DNA of 64,000 nucleotides from an uncultured Caulobacter sp. (lineage in GTDB: Bacteria > Pseudomonadota > Alphaproteobacteria > Caulobacterales > Caulobacteraceae): positions 65,437 through 129,436 of the forward strand of contig CAJYMH010000035.1 in NCBI GenBank assembly GCA_913776195.1, in the 5' to 3' direction. Position 1 is the first letter of the stretch, and each line of letters starts with the position of its first letter. The translations under genes and the position numbers were made by a program. The notes under the pieces are model-generated. The model was not told where the DNA came from and searched no databases. It saw only the letters and a program-made list of their open reading frames with translations. Positions 46,328 through 55,434 of the stretch are shown here, one piece after another.

Positions 46328-48541
46328 TCAAGCCTTCAGCAGTTCGGCGTCGATGGGCAGGCTGCGCACGCGCTTGCCGGTGGCGGCGAAGATCGCCCCG
46401 CACAGGGCCGGGATCACCGGCGGCAGCGCCGGCTCGCCCAAGCCCGTGGGGTGGTTGTCGGTGATCAGGAACTCGACGTCGATCTCCGGGATGTCGGCCA
46501 TGCGCATCAGCGGGAACTCGTCGAAATTGCCCTGCACCACGCGGCCGTTCTCCAGCGTGATCTTCTGATAGAGCGCCTGGGCCAGACCATCGAGGATCGA
46601 GCCTTCCACCTGGTTGCGGGCGCCGCTGGGATTGACGATCTGGCGGCCGACATCGCCGACGGCCCAGACCTTGTGAACCTTCACCGCGCCGTCGTCGGCG
46701 ACGGACGCCTCCACCACATGCGCGAAGTAGCCCATGTGGCTGAAGTAGAAGGCGATGCCCAGGCCCGTGCCTTTGGGCGTCTTGCGGCCCCACTTGGCGC
46801 GCTCGGCCACGCGCTTCAGCACGGCGATGGTGCGCGCATTGTTGTAGGCTGGCGGCTGGAAGGCGCCGGGGGGCGGCGGATTGGCCGGCGCGGGAGGCGG
46901 CGGCGGGGCCACACGTGACGCCAGGACGTCCAACCGAAACTGCAGCGGATCCTTGCCGGCCGCCTCCGCCATCTCGTCCATGAAGCCCTGGATCACGAAG
47001 GCCAGGGCGTTGCTGCTCGGCGCCCGCAGCCAGCCGGTCGGCATGCCCAGCGGCATCTTGGAGACGTCGATCCGATAGTTTGGCGTGCAATTGGCCGGGA
47101 ATTGAGCCGGCTCCATGGCGGCGCTGCGCGAGTAGCCCTCGCCTTCCCCGAAGGTGACAAAGTGATCGCGCCAGGCGATCAGCTTGCCGGCCTTGTCCAC
47201 GCCGCCTGTGAACTTGTGGAAGCCGCCAGGACGGTAGAAGTCGTGGCGGACGTCGTCCTCGCGAGTCCAGATCAGTTGGACCGGCACGCCGACCTGCTTG
47301 GCGATCCAGGCCGCCTCGACCATGTAGTCATTCATCAGGCGTCGGCCGAAGCCGCCGCCGCCGCGGATCATATGGACGGTCACCGCCTCCGGCGGCAGGC
47401 CCAGCACGCGGGCGGTGAGCAGACGGCCGGGGTCTGGCAATTGGGTCGGCGCCCAGATCTCGACCTTGCCATCCTTGAAGTGCGCCGTGCAGTTCTGCGG
47501 CTCCAGGGGAGTGTGGGCCAGGAAGGGGTAGCTGTACTCAGCCTCCACCACCTTGGCCGCGCCCGTGATGGCGGTGTCGAAGTCGCCGTCCGAACGCTCG
47601 GCCTTGTGCGGAGCCTGCGTCCAGAATTCCTTGGCCTTGGCGGCGAAACCGTCGGTGCTCTGATCCGCCCATTTCCCGTCGTTCCAGACGATGTTCAGCT
47701 GCTCGCGGCCCTTTCGGGCGGCCCACCAACTGTCGGCCACCACGGCGACGCCGCCAGCCAGGCCGTCAGGAGCGCTGTTGGGCTCGACGATGAAGGCGTG
47801 CTTGACGCCCTTTACCGCCTTGGCGGCGTCCAGGTCGGCGCTCTTCACCGTACCGCCGAAGACAGGGCACTTCTCGAAAGTGGCGTAAAGCATCCCCGGC
47901 AAACGGGTGTCGATACCGAACAGGGGCTGGCCGGTGACGATCCTCGGATTGTCGACACCGCCGATCGGTTTGCCGACGATGCGGTAAGCCTTGGCGTCCT
48001 TCAGCGGCAAGGTCGACAGGTCCGGCACGGCGATGGCCGCGGCCTTGGCGGCTAGCGAGCCGTAGGTCGCCTTGCGGCCGCTGGCCTTGTGGACCACCAC
48101 GCCGGGCTCGGTGACACAGTCGGCCGGCGAGACGCCCCAATCCTTGGCCGCCGCAGCGACCAGCATGGACCGGGCCGCCGCGCCCATACGTCGATGCGGG
48201 TCCCAGTTCATGGGGGTGGACGTGCTGCCCCCCGCCGATTGCCGGCCGAAGGCGGCGGTGTCGACCCGCGCCATCTCGATCCGGACCTTCGACCAGTCGG
48301 CGTCCAGCTCCTCGGCGATGATCTGCGGCAGGGAAGTCTTCACTCCCTGCCCCACCTCGGGGTTCTTGGCGCGGATCACCACCGTCTCGTCCGGCATGAT
48401 CTCGACGAAGACGTTGAGCACGCCACCAGCCGCAACGGCCGAGGCCGGCAGCTTAAGGTTCAGTAGAAGACCACCGCCCGCCGCCAGACCGGCGGTGAGA
48501 AAGGCGCGGCGCGAAGGGGCGGGCATGTTTCCGTCAGCCAT
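46328..48541 (-). CDS. molybdopterin-binding subunit, isoquinoline 1-oxidoreductase beta type
   Basis: A 737-residue subunit of the xanthine-dehydrogenase superfamily. A twin-arginine signal (SRRAFLTAGLAAGGGLLLNL) shows export, unlike cytoplasmic xanthine dehydrogenase. Cofactor-pocket motifs: PEVGQGVKTSLPQIIAEELD about 65, AGGSTSTPMNW about 105, IRGGGGFGRRLMNDY about 380 and the active-site glutamate region GLGEPALPP near 705. An unusual proline-rich insert (PPPPPAPANPPPPG, about 555) lies in the middle. With the [2Fe-2S] subunit upstream and the cytochrome c downstream it forms a periplasmic aldehyde or N-heterocycle oxidase; the substrate is not determined. Confidence 0.9.
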   Translation of the reverse strand: MADGNMPAPSRRAFLTAGLAAGGGLLLNLKLPASAVAAGGVLNVFVEIMPDETVVIRAKNPEVGQGVKTSLPQIIAEELDADWSKVRIEMARVDTAAFGRQSAGGSTSTPMNWDPHRRMGAAARSMLVAAAAKDWGVSPADCVTEPGVVVHKASGRKATYGSLAAKAAAIAVPDLSTLPLKDAKAYRIVGKPIGGVDNPRIVTGQPLFGIDTRLPGMLYATFEKCPVFGGTVKSADLDAAKAVKGVKHAFIVEPNSAPDGLAGGVAVVADSWWAARKGREQLNIVWNDGKWADQSTDGFAAKAKEFWTQAPHKAERSDGDFDTAITGAAKVVEAEYSYPFLAHTPLEPQNCTAHFKDGKVEIWAPTQLPDPGRLLTARVLGLPPEAVTVHMIRGGGGFGRRLMNDYMVEAAWIAKQVGVPVQLIWTREDDVRHDFYRPGGFHKFTGGVDKAGKLIAWRDHFVTFGEGEGYSRSAAMEPAQFPANCTPNYRIDVSKMPLGMPTGWLRAPSSNALAFVIQGFMDEMAEAAGKDPLQFRLDVLASRVAPPPPPAPANPPPPGAFQPPAYNNARTIAVLKRVAERAKWGRKTPKGTGLGIAFYFSHMGYFAHVVEASVADDGAVKVHKVWAVGDVGRQIVNPSGARNQVEGSILDGLAQALYQKITLENGRVVQGNFDEFPLMRMADIPEIDVEFLITDNHPTGLGEPALPPVIPALCGAIFAATGKRVRSLPIDAELLKA

Positions 48542-48543
48542 GA

Positions 48544-48999
48544 TCAGACCCCCGCCGCTTGTTTGATGGCCGCCTTGATGCGGAGGTAGGTGGCGCAGCG
48601 GCAGAGGTTGCCGTTCATGGCCGCGTCGATGTCGTCGTCGGTCGGCTTGGGCGTCGCCGCCAGCAAGGCGGCGGCGCTCATGATCTGGCCCGCCTGACAG
48701 TAGCCGCACTGGGGCACGTCATGCTCGATCCAGGCCTGTTGCAGCTTCTTGCCGATCTCCACGGCGCCGATGGCCTCGATGGTGGTGACCTTCGACTCGC
48801 CGACGCTTTCCACCGGGGTAAGACAGGCGCGCACCGGCTGGCCGTCGATATGAACCGTGCAGGCGCCGCACTGGCCTACGCCGCAGCCGAACTTGGTCCC
48901 GACCATGTCGAGCTTGTCGCGCAGAACCCACAGCAGCGGCGTGTCGCCGTCCACATCCACCGTCTTGCGGTTTCCATTGATCGTCAGATTGATTGGCAT
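48544..48999 (-). CDS. [2Fe-2S] subunit, isoquinoline 1-oxidoreductase alpha type
   Basis: A 151-residue two-cluster iron-sulfur protein. The plant-type ferredoxin cluster ligands are [22 protein letters not shown] (about 40-62), and the second cluster is CGYCQAGQ about 102 with [10 protein letters not shown] about 135. GGGGGA upstream supports ATG 48999. It ends two bases before the start of the large subunit gene, so the three genes form one operon: iron-sulfur, molybdopterin, cytochrome c. Confidence 0.92.
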   Translation of the reverse strand: MPINLTINGNRKTVDVDGDTPLLWVLRDKLDMVGTKFGCGVGQCGACTVHIDGQPVRACLTPVESVGESKVTTIEAIGAVEIGKKLQQAWIEHDVPQCGYCQAGQIMSAAALLAATPKPTDDDIDAAMNGNLCRCATYLRIKAAIKQAAGV

Positions 49000-49115
49000 G
49001 TCGTCCCCCAGCTCTGGCCCAGCTTGCTGACAGCATCCCAAGCTTAGTGGCGAATATGCGGCTCGCAACGCTCGTCGTGCTTGACCGCGCGTCCGGGCGG
49101 CAGAAAACGTACCGC

Positions 49116-50132
49116 ATGACCCAGGACCTGAACGCCTTCATCGCCGGCCTACCCAAGGCCGAACTGCATCTCCACATCGAGGGAAGCCTGGAGCCCGAGC
49201 AAATGTTCGAGTTCGCCAGGCGCAACGGCGTCACCCTGCCCTTCAATTCGATCGAGGCGGTGAAGGCGGCCTACGCCTTCTCGAATCTGCAGGACTTCCT
49301 GGACATCTACTACGCCGGGGCCAGCGTCCTGCTGACCAAGACCGATTTCCACGACCTGGCCATGGCCTATTTCCGACGGCTGGCGGCGGACGGCGGCAAG
49401 CACGCCGAGATCTTCTTTGATCCGCAGACCCACACCGATCGCGGCGTCCCGTTCAGCGTCGTCGCCGATGGCCTGCTGTCAGCCATGGATGAAGCGGAGA
49501 AGACCCTGGGCGTGACCTCGAAACTGATCCTCTGTTTCCTGCGCCATCTGGACGAGGACGCCGCCTTCGAGACCTTGAAGCAGGCCGAGCCCTATCTGGA
49601 CCGCATCGCGGGGGTCGGGCTGGACTCCTCGGAGGTGGGACACCCGCCGTCCAAGTTCGCGCGCGTGTTCAAGGCCGCCGCCGACAAGGGCCTGAAGATC
49701 GTCGCCCACGCCGGCGAGGAAGGCCCCCCGGAATATGTCTGGGAGGCGCTGGACCTGCTGGCCGTCGACCGCATAGACCACGGCAACCGTGCGCTTGAGG
49801 ACGAGGCGCTGACGAAGCGGCTGGTGTCGGAGGGCAAGACCCTGACCGTCTGCCCCCTGTCGAACCTGAAGCTGTGCGTGGTCGACGACCTGACGACGCA
49901 CCCGATGAAGCGGATGCTGGACCTGGGCCTGAAGGCGACGGTGAACTCGGACGACCCGGCCTATTTCGGCGGCTATCTGAACGACAACTGGCTGGCGGTG
50001 GCCAAGGCGACCAACCTGACCCGCCAAGACCTGATCACCTTGGCTAAGAACAGCTTCACCGGATCGTTTTTGCCCAAGGATCAGGTGGCCAGGCATCTGG
50101 CCGCCATCGAGGCCTACGCGACAGCCAACTGA
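49116..50132 (+). CDS. adenine deaminase (adenosine-deaminase-like)
   Basis: A 338-residue zinc amidohydrolase. Motifs: [20 protein letters not shown] at 11-30 (zinc HLH), [14 protein letters not shown] about 102, [14 protein letters not shown] about 170, [18 protein letters not shown] about 198 and [13 protein letters not shown] about 276. The wording of these blocks, especially DPQTHTDRG and [11 protein letters not shown], is that of bacterial adenine aminohydrolases rather than mammalian adenosine deaminase. It would convert adenine to hypoxanthine in the cytoplasm. It diverges from the molybdoenzyme operon. Confidence 0.9.
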   Translation: MTQDLNAFIAGLPKAELHLHIEGSLEPEQMFEFARRNGVTLPFNSIEAVKAAYAFSNLQDFLDIYYAGASVLLTKTDFHDLAMAYFRRLAADGGKHAEIFFDPQTHTDRGVPFSVVADGLLSAMDEAEKTLGVTSKLILCFLRHLDEDAAFETLKQAEPYLDRIAGVGLDSSEVGHPPSKFARVFKAAADKGLKIVAHAGEEGPPEYVWEALDLLAVDRIDHGNRALEDEALTKRLVSEGKTLTVCPLSNLKLCVVDDLTTHPMKRMLDLGLKATVNSDDPAYFGGYLNDNWLAVAKATNLTRQDLITLAKNSFTGSFLPKDQVARHLAAIEAYATAN

Positions 50133-50294
50133 GCGCGCATTAAGACCCGAATGATCAGGCTCGATGAGCCGCAGTCTATGCGGGTCCCGTGCAAACGATC
50201 ACCGGATTCTGCTTTCGTCATATGCCGCGTCGCCGGAGCATTCCGCGAGCCTAAGGGCTTGCCTCATCTTAGCTCACCGACACGGAACAACGAC

Positions 50295-50975
50295 ATGACG
50301 ACCGCGCCGAAAGCCAAATCCAGCATCCTGCCGACGGGCGGCGGCGCGGCCCTCATGGATCCCGCTGACACGCTGATCCTGCTGCTCGACCATCAGTCCG
50401 GGCTGTTCCAGACCGTGCGCGACATCCCGGTCGCCGACCTGAGGCGGAACGTGGAGATGATCGCCAAGCTGGCCACGCTTTTGAACATTCCAGTGATCAC
50501 CACCGCCTCGGAGCCTGGCGGCTCGAACGGCCCGCTCATGCCGGAGATTCATCACTATGCGCCGCACGCCGTTTACGTCCCCCGTAAGGGTGAGGTGAAC
50601 GCCTGGGACAACGAGGACTTCGTCGCCACCGTGCGGGCGACCGGTCGCAAGACCCTCGTCATGGCCGGTGTGTGGACAAGCGTCTGCGTGATGTTCCCGG
50701 CGCTGGACGCACAAGCGGCTGGCTATGATGTCTACGCCGTCATCGATGCATCGGGCGATCCAAGCGAAATGGCGTCGCGCACGACGCTGGCGCGCTTCGT
50801 CCAGGGCGGCGTCAAGCCGACCTCCACCAATGCGCTGCTCTCCGAACTCCATCGCACCTGGGCCCGCCCCGAGGCGGCGGAACTCGCCAAGCTCTATGCA
50901 CTGGCGGCGCCCAATTACGCGGCCGTGATCGAGAGCTTCGTGAAAGCGCAGGAAGTCGCAAAAGCCCCAACTTAG
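50295..50975 (+). CDS. isochorismatase-family cysteine hydrolase
   Basis: A 226-residue hydrolase with the family triad visible: aspartate in ILLLDHQSGLF about 31, lysine in VPRKGEVNAWDNEDF about 98 and cysteine in AGVWTSVCVMFPALDAQAAG about 129. Such enzymes cleave amides or isochorismate-like ethers; the exact substrate is unknown. ATG 50295 is chosen because the family fold begins there. The 160 bases before it hold no clear feature. Confidence 0.85.
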   Translation: MTTAPKAKSSILPTGGGAALMDPADTLILLLDHQSGLFQTVRDIPVADLRRNVEMIAKLATLLNIPVITTASEPGGSNGPLMPEIHHYAPHAVYVPRKGEVNAWDNEDFVATVRATGRKTLVMAGVWTSVCVMFPALDAQAAGYDVYAVIDASGDPSEMASRTTLARFVQGGVKPTSTNALLSELHRTWARPEAAELAKLYALAAPNYAAVIESFVKAQEVAKAPT

Positions 50976-51020
50976 GATTACCTCTACGGCGTCGTGTTTA
51001 AGCGGCCCATGAGGAGCGTC

Positions 51021-51653
51021 ATGTCCTACGGCTTTCTCGATATCGCGATCACGCCCGCCGTCCGCGCGGCCCAGGCCAAGATGGGGGCGGACCGGATCTG
51101 GTCGAACTTCGAGGGCGACCGAAGCTCCGACCGGTTCACCGAGAACGAGGCGGAGTTCATCGCCGAACGCGACAGCTTCTATATGGCGAGCGTGTCCGAA
51201 ACCGGCTGGCCCTACGTGCAGCATCGTGGTGGGCCGCCGGGCTTCCTGACGCTGATCGACGACCGGACCCTGGCCTTCGCCGACTATCGCGGCAACCGGC
51301 AGTACATCAGCACGGGCAATCTGGCGGCTAACGACTGCGCTTGTCTGTTCCTCGTCGATTATCCGCGCCGCGCCCGGCTCAAGATTTATGCAAGAGCGGA
51401 AATCCTGGATCTGGACGCCGATCCGGCGCTGACGGAGGCCGTCACCGCCCCGGACTACCGAGCCAAGCTGGAACGTATCTACCGCCTGCGGCTGGAGGCG
51501 TTCGACTGGAACTGCCCGCAGCACATCACACCGCGGTTCACCGAGGCGCAGATCGCCCAGATGTTCCAGCCCGTCCGTGAGCGGATGGCGCAGCTGGAAG
51601 CGGAAAACGAAGCGCTACGGGCTCGGCTCGCGGACCCGCCTGGCCCGTTCTGA
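51021..51653 (+). CDS. pyridoxamine 5'-phosphate oxidase-like flavin-binding protein
   Basis: A 210-residue split-barrel protein. FxxxRDSFYMASVSETGWPYVQHRGGPPGFL (about 45-75) and a strand with FADYRGNRQYISTGNLA (about 90-107) are typical of the PNPOx-like family that binds FMN or F420. A C-terminal coiled coil (RMAQLEAENEALRARL) ends the chain. Start ATG 51021 has GAGGAG four bases upstream; in-frame ATGs at 51009 and 50994 are less likely. It lies 46 bases after the isochorismatase-family gene and may be co-transcribed. Physiological role unknown. Confidence 0.85.
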   Translation: MSYGFLDIAITPAVRAAQAKMGADRIWSNFEGDRSSDRFTENEAEFIAERDSFYMASVSETGWPYVQHRGGPPGFLTLIDDRTLAFADYRGNRQYISTGNLAANDCACLFLVDYPRRARLKIYARAEILDLDADPALTEAVTAPDYRAKLERIYRLRLEAFDWNCPQHITPRFTEAQIAQMFQPVRERMAQLEAENEALRARLADPPGPF

Positions 51654-51660
51654 CGCGCGC

Positions 51661-53214
51661 TCAGCCGACGTAGGCGTCCCTCAGTTCGCGCTTCAGCACC
51701 TTGCCGATGTGACTCCGCGGCAAGGCGTCGATGATGCGGACATCGGCCACGCGCTGCATCTTCCCCAGGCGCTCGTTGGCGAAGGTTTTCAGCGCTTCAG
51801 CGTCAACCGACGCGCCGGACTTCAGGGCCACGAAGGCCACGGGCGTCTCGCCCCACTGGTTGGAGGGGGCGGCGATGACGGCAACCTCGGCCACCGCCGG
51901 GTGCTCGACGATCACCGCCTCCAGATCGCTGGGATAGATGTTGAAGCCGCCCGAGATGATCATGTCCTTCTTGCGGTCCATGAGCGTCAGGAAGCCCTCG
52001 GCGTCGAAGCGGCCCACATCGCCGGTGCGGATGAAGCGTTCACCGTCCGGGCTGATCCAGGTGGCCTCGTCCGTCTTGTCCGGGCGGCCGTGATAGCCGT
52101 TCATGGTCGCGGCGGAGCGGCCGACGATCTCGCCGATCTCACCGGCCGGGACCTCCTTCCCCTCCTCGTCGATCAGGCGGATGTCGCAGCCCGGCGCCGG
52201 CACGCCGACCGTGTGCAGCTTGTCGGGGAAGGCGTGGCACATGAGGATGCAGGTTCCCCCGCCCTCGGTCATGCCGAAGTACTCCACCAAGCCGCCGGGC
52301 CAGCGGTCCAGCACCTGCCGCTTCAGTTCGGCCGAGAACGGCGCGCTCGTGCAGAACTTGATCTGGAAGCTGCTCAGATCGGTCTTGTCGAAGTCGACGT
52401 GCTCCAGGATCCGACGGTACTGCACCGGCACCAGCATGGCGTGGGTGACGCGGTGGGCCTGCGCCAGCTTGAGGAAGCGACCGGCGTCGAACTTCTTCAT
52501 CAGCACCACCGTGCCGCCGCCCGCCAGGGTCGGGAAGAAGCAGACCAGCGTGGTGTTGGAATAGAGCGGCGTGGACAACAGGCTGATCGGCGCCGGGCTG
52601 AAGCCCACCCCGCCTTGCAGGGCGATGTGCCGCCAGCGCATGCCGTGCGACTGCACGATGCCCTTGGGCGCGCCCGTGGTGCCCGACGAGTAGATAATGT
52701 TGAAAGGATCTCGCGGCTCGATATCAGCTTCCGCCGGGCGAGCGCCCTCGTCCGCCAGCCAGCCGGCGAAGGCCTCGCCGGCGCCCGAGCCGTCCAGCGC
52801 CACGCGCGGGACGTCCATCCCGTGGAGCGCCCCGCCCATGGCCGACGCCACGCCCTCGTCCAGGAAGAACAGCCTGGCGCCGCAGTCGGCGACCATGCCG
52901 GCGATCTGCTCCGGCGAGGACGACGGCGCGATGGGCGCCACCGCCACACCGGCCCGCAGCGCGCCGAGGAACAGCGCCGCATAGGGGATCGAGGCCGTGG
53001 CGCAGATGGCCACCGCCTCGCCCTGGGCGATCTCGCCCCGCTGAAGCGCGGCCGCGACGCGATCCATCAGCAGGTCGAGACCGGCGTAGTCGACGGCCTC
53101 TCCGCTCTCCATCACCACCGCCGGCCGGGTCGGCGCCTCCAGGGCCCGCTGGCGCAGGATGTCGCCGATGGTCCCGAAGTCCGCCGTGATCATGGCGTCG
53201 AGGGTCTGGGTCAC
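51661..53214 (-). CDS. acyl-CoA synthetase, AMP-binding (class I adenylate-forming)
   Basis: A 517-residue AMP-forming ligase. The A3 motif IIYSSGTTGAPKGIVQSH lies about 165-182, A5 YFGMTEGGG about 292, A8 region RTGDVGRFDAEGFLTLMDRK about 390 and the A10 lysine in LPRSHIGKVLKREL about 500. It should activate a carboxylic acid as its CoA thioester. GTG 53214 with GGAGAG seven bases upstream is the start, and the fadB/J-type gene ends 55 bases upstream, so both are one operon. Substrate class is not certain. Confidence 0.92.
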   Translation of the reverse strand: MTQTLDAMITADFGTIGDILRQRALEAPTRPAVVMESGEAVDYAGLDLLMDRVAAALQRGEIAQGEAVAICATASIPYAALFLGALRAGVAVAPIAPSSSPEQIAGMVADCGARLFFLDEGVASAMGGALHGMDVPRVALDGSGAGEAFAGWLADEGARPAEADIEPRDPFNIIYSSGTTGAPKGIVQSHGMRWRHIALQGGVGFSPAPISLLSTPLYSNTTLVCFFPTLAGGGTVVLMKKFDAGRFLKLAQAHRVTHAMLVPVQYRRILEHVDFDKTDLSSFQIKFCTSAPFSAELKRQVLDRWPGGLVEYFGMTEGGGTCILMCHAFPDKLHTVGVPAPGCDIRLIDEEGKEVPAGEIGEIVGRSAATMNGYHGRPDKTDEATWISPDGERFIRTGDVGRFDAEGFLTLMDRKKDMIISGGFNIYPSDLEAVIVEHPAVAEVAVIAAPSNQWGETPVAFVALKSGASVDAEALKTFANERLGKMQRVADVRIIDALPRSHIGKVLKRELRDAYVG

Positions 53215-53269
53215 GCGTCGTCTCTCCAAACTCGGTCTTTTAAAGCTCAATCCCGCACAAGGCGGACCC

Positions 53270-55345
53270 TCACAGGTCCTTGAAGCCCTTGCCCTCGGCG
53301 ACCAGCTTCTCCAGCAGGGCGGAGGGCTTGAAGTCGTCACCCATCTCGTTCTGGAACTGCTTCATCCGGGCCAGGATCTTGTCCAACCCGACGCTGTCAG
53401 CCCAGTACATGGGACCGCCGCGATAGACCGGCCATCCGTAGCCGTTGATCCAGACGATATCGATGTCGGAGGCGCGGATCGCCTTGCCTTCCTCGAGGAT
53501 CTTCGCCCCCTCGTTGACCATCGGATAGAGGGTGCGCTCGAGGATCTCCTGGTCGTCGATGTGGCGCTGATTGACGCCCTTCTTGGCGGCGAAGTCACGG
53601 ATCACCTGTTCGGTCACCGGCGACGGCTTGGCGATGCGGTTCTCGTCGTAATCGTAGAAGCCCGCGCCGGTCTTCTGGCCTCGGCGGTCCATCTCGCAAA
53701 GCACCTCGCGCACGGTGGACGAGCTGGTCTTGGCCGGGTCCCAGCCGATGTCGAGACCGGCCAGATCGCTCATGGCGAACGGCCCCATGGGCAGGCCGAA
53801 GTCGTACAGCACCCGGTCCACGTCCCAGGGCATGGCCCCTTCGAGGATCAGCTTCTGCGCCTCGCGCTGGCGCTGGGCCAGCATGCGGTTGCCGACGAAG
53901 CCGAAGCAGTTGCCGACCAGCACCCCGACCTTGCCGATGGTCTTGGAAAGCTTCATCGCCGTGGCGATCACCGGCTTTGCGGTCTTCTCGCCGCGCACGA
54001 TCTCCAGCAGGCGCATGACATTGGCCGGCGAGAAGAAGTGCAGGCCGATGACGCTTTCCGGCCGGCTGGTGGCGGAGGCGATCTCGTCGAGATTCAGGTA
54101 GGAGGTGTTGGACGCCAGGATCGCGCCGGGCTTGGCGATCTTGTCCAGCTTGCCGAAGACGTCCTTCTTGATCTCCATCAGCTCGAACACGGCCTCGATG
54201 ATCAGGTCGCAATCGGCCAGGTCGTCCAAGCTCATCGAGGGCGTGAGAAGACCCATGCGGGTCTCCACGTCCTCCGGCTTCAGGCGGCCCTTCTTGGCGG
54301 TGTTCTCATAGTTCTTGCGGATGATCCCGACGCCGCGGTCCAGGTTCTCCTGCTTGGCCTCGATGATCGTCACCGGGATACCGGCGTTGAGGAAGTTCAT
54401 GGAGATGCCGCCGCCCATGGTGCCGGCGCCGATCACCCCGACTTTCTTGATCGGAAGGACCTCAGTGTCCTCGGGCACGTCGGGGATTTTGTTCGCCTGA
54501 CGCTCGGCGAAGAAGACGTAGCGCTGGGCGGCCGACTGCGGGCCGGTCATCAACTCCATGAACAGACCGCGCTCGGTCTTCAGTCCCTGATCGAAGGGCT
54601 CGTTCACCGCCGCCTCGATGGTGCGGATGTTGTACTCCGGCGCCAGGAAGCCGCGGAACTTGCGGGCGTTGGCCTTGCGGAAATCGGCGAAGATCTCGGG
54701 CTTGCCCCTGGCCGCCTCGATCTTGTCGTTGAGGTCGCGGACCTTCTTCAGCGGCCGGCCCTCCGCCACGATCTTGCGAGCGAAGGCGATGGCGCCGGCG
54801 CGCAGGTCGCCGTCGATCAGTTCGTCGAACAGGCCCATGGCGTGCGCGGCCTTGGCGGGGACGTGCTGGCCGCTGGTGACCATCTCCAGCGCCTTATCCA
54901 CCCCGACGATGCGCGGCAGGCGCTGGGTGCCGCCAGCGCCCGGCAGCAGGCCGAGATTCACCTCCGGCAGGCCGGCCTTGGCGGTAGGGACCGCCACGCG
55001 ATAGTGCGCCACCAGCGCCACCTCGAGACCGCCGCCCAGGACCGTGCCATGGATCGCGGCGACCACCGGCTTGGACGCGTTCTCGATGCGGTTCTGCACG
55101 TCCTGCAGGCTGGGACCGGTCATGGCCCTGCCGAACTCGCTGATGTCGGCGCCGGCGATGAAGGTCTTGCCTTCGCAGATCAGGACGATCGACTTGACCG
55201 AGGCGTCCGCGTCGGCGGCCTCGAACGCCTTGTCCAGCCCCTCGCGCACCTTGGCGGACAGGGCGTTCACCGGCGGCGAGTTGAGGGTGACGACGGCGAC
55301 GTCGCCTTCGTTGGTCAGGTCGGTGACTTCGTTGATGGCGGCCAT
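53270..55345 (-). CDS. bifunctional enoyl-CoA hydratase/3-hydroxyacyl-CoA dehydrogenase
   Basis: A 691-residue FadB/FadJ-like enzyme for the second and third steps of fatty-acid beta-oxidation. The crotonase half (1-190) has EGKTFIAGADISEFG about 65, IHGTVLGGGLEVALVAHYRV about 100 and the glutamates in LPEVNLGLLPGAGGTQRLPR. The dehydrogenase half starts with the NAD motif KVGVIGAGTMGGGISMNFLN about 300 and has HFFSPANVMRLLEIVRG about 430. The start at ATG 55345 has GGGGAG before it. A 12-base box, shared with the DNA near 61272, lies 23 bases upstream. Confidence 0.93.
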   Translation of the reverse strand: MAAINEVTDLTNEGDVAVVTLNSPPVNALSAKVREGLDKAFEAADADASVKSIVLICEGKTFIAGADISEFGRAMTGPSLQDVQNRIENASKPVVAAIHGTVLGGGLEVALVAHYRVAVPTAKAGLPEVNLGLLPGAGGTQRLPRIVGVDKALEMVTSGQHVPAKAAHAMGLFDELIDGDLRAGAIAFARKIVAEGRPLKKVRDLNDKIEAARGKPEIFADFRKANARKFRGFLAPEYNIRTIEAAVNEPFDQGLKTERGLFMELMTGPQSAAQRYVFFAERQANKIPDVPEDTEVLPIKKVGVIGAGTMGGGISMNFLNAGIPVTIIEAKQENLDRGVGIIRKNYENTAKKGRLKPEDVETRMGLLTPSMSLDDLADCDLIIEAVFELMEIKKDVFGKLDKIAKPGAILASNTSYLNLDEIASATSRPESVIGLHFFSPANVMRLLEIVRGEKTAKPVIATAMKLSKTIGKVGVLVGNCFGFVGNRMLAQRQREAQKLILEGAMPWDVDRVLYDFGLPMGPFAMSDLAGLDIGWDPAKTSSSTVREVLCEMDRRGQKTGAGFYDYDENRIAKPSPVTEQVIRDFAAKKGVNQRHIDDQEILERTLYPMVNEGAKILEEGKAIRASDIDIVWINGYGWPVYRGGPMYWADSVGLDKILARMKQFQNEMGDDFKPSALLEKLVAEGKGFKDL

Positions 55346-55367
55346 GGCGCTGCTCCCCGGTTCTTTT

Positions 55368-55379
55368 GAACACTTGTTT
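55368..55379. promoter_or_regulatory. shared box GAACACTTGTTT, copy 1
   Basis: GAACACTTGTTT, with AACA and TGTT arms around CT, lies 23 bases upstream of the beta-oxidation operon. The same 12 bases occur at 61272. It is a candidate operator of the nearby double TetR protein. Confidence 0.45.
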
Positions 55380-55434
55380 GGATAGCGTGCATGGCTGGGC
55401 GCGGGAGTCCAGCCTTCCCTTGGGGGATATGGGA

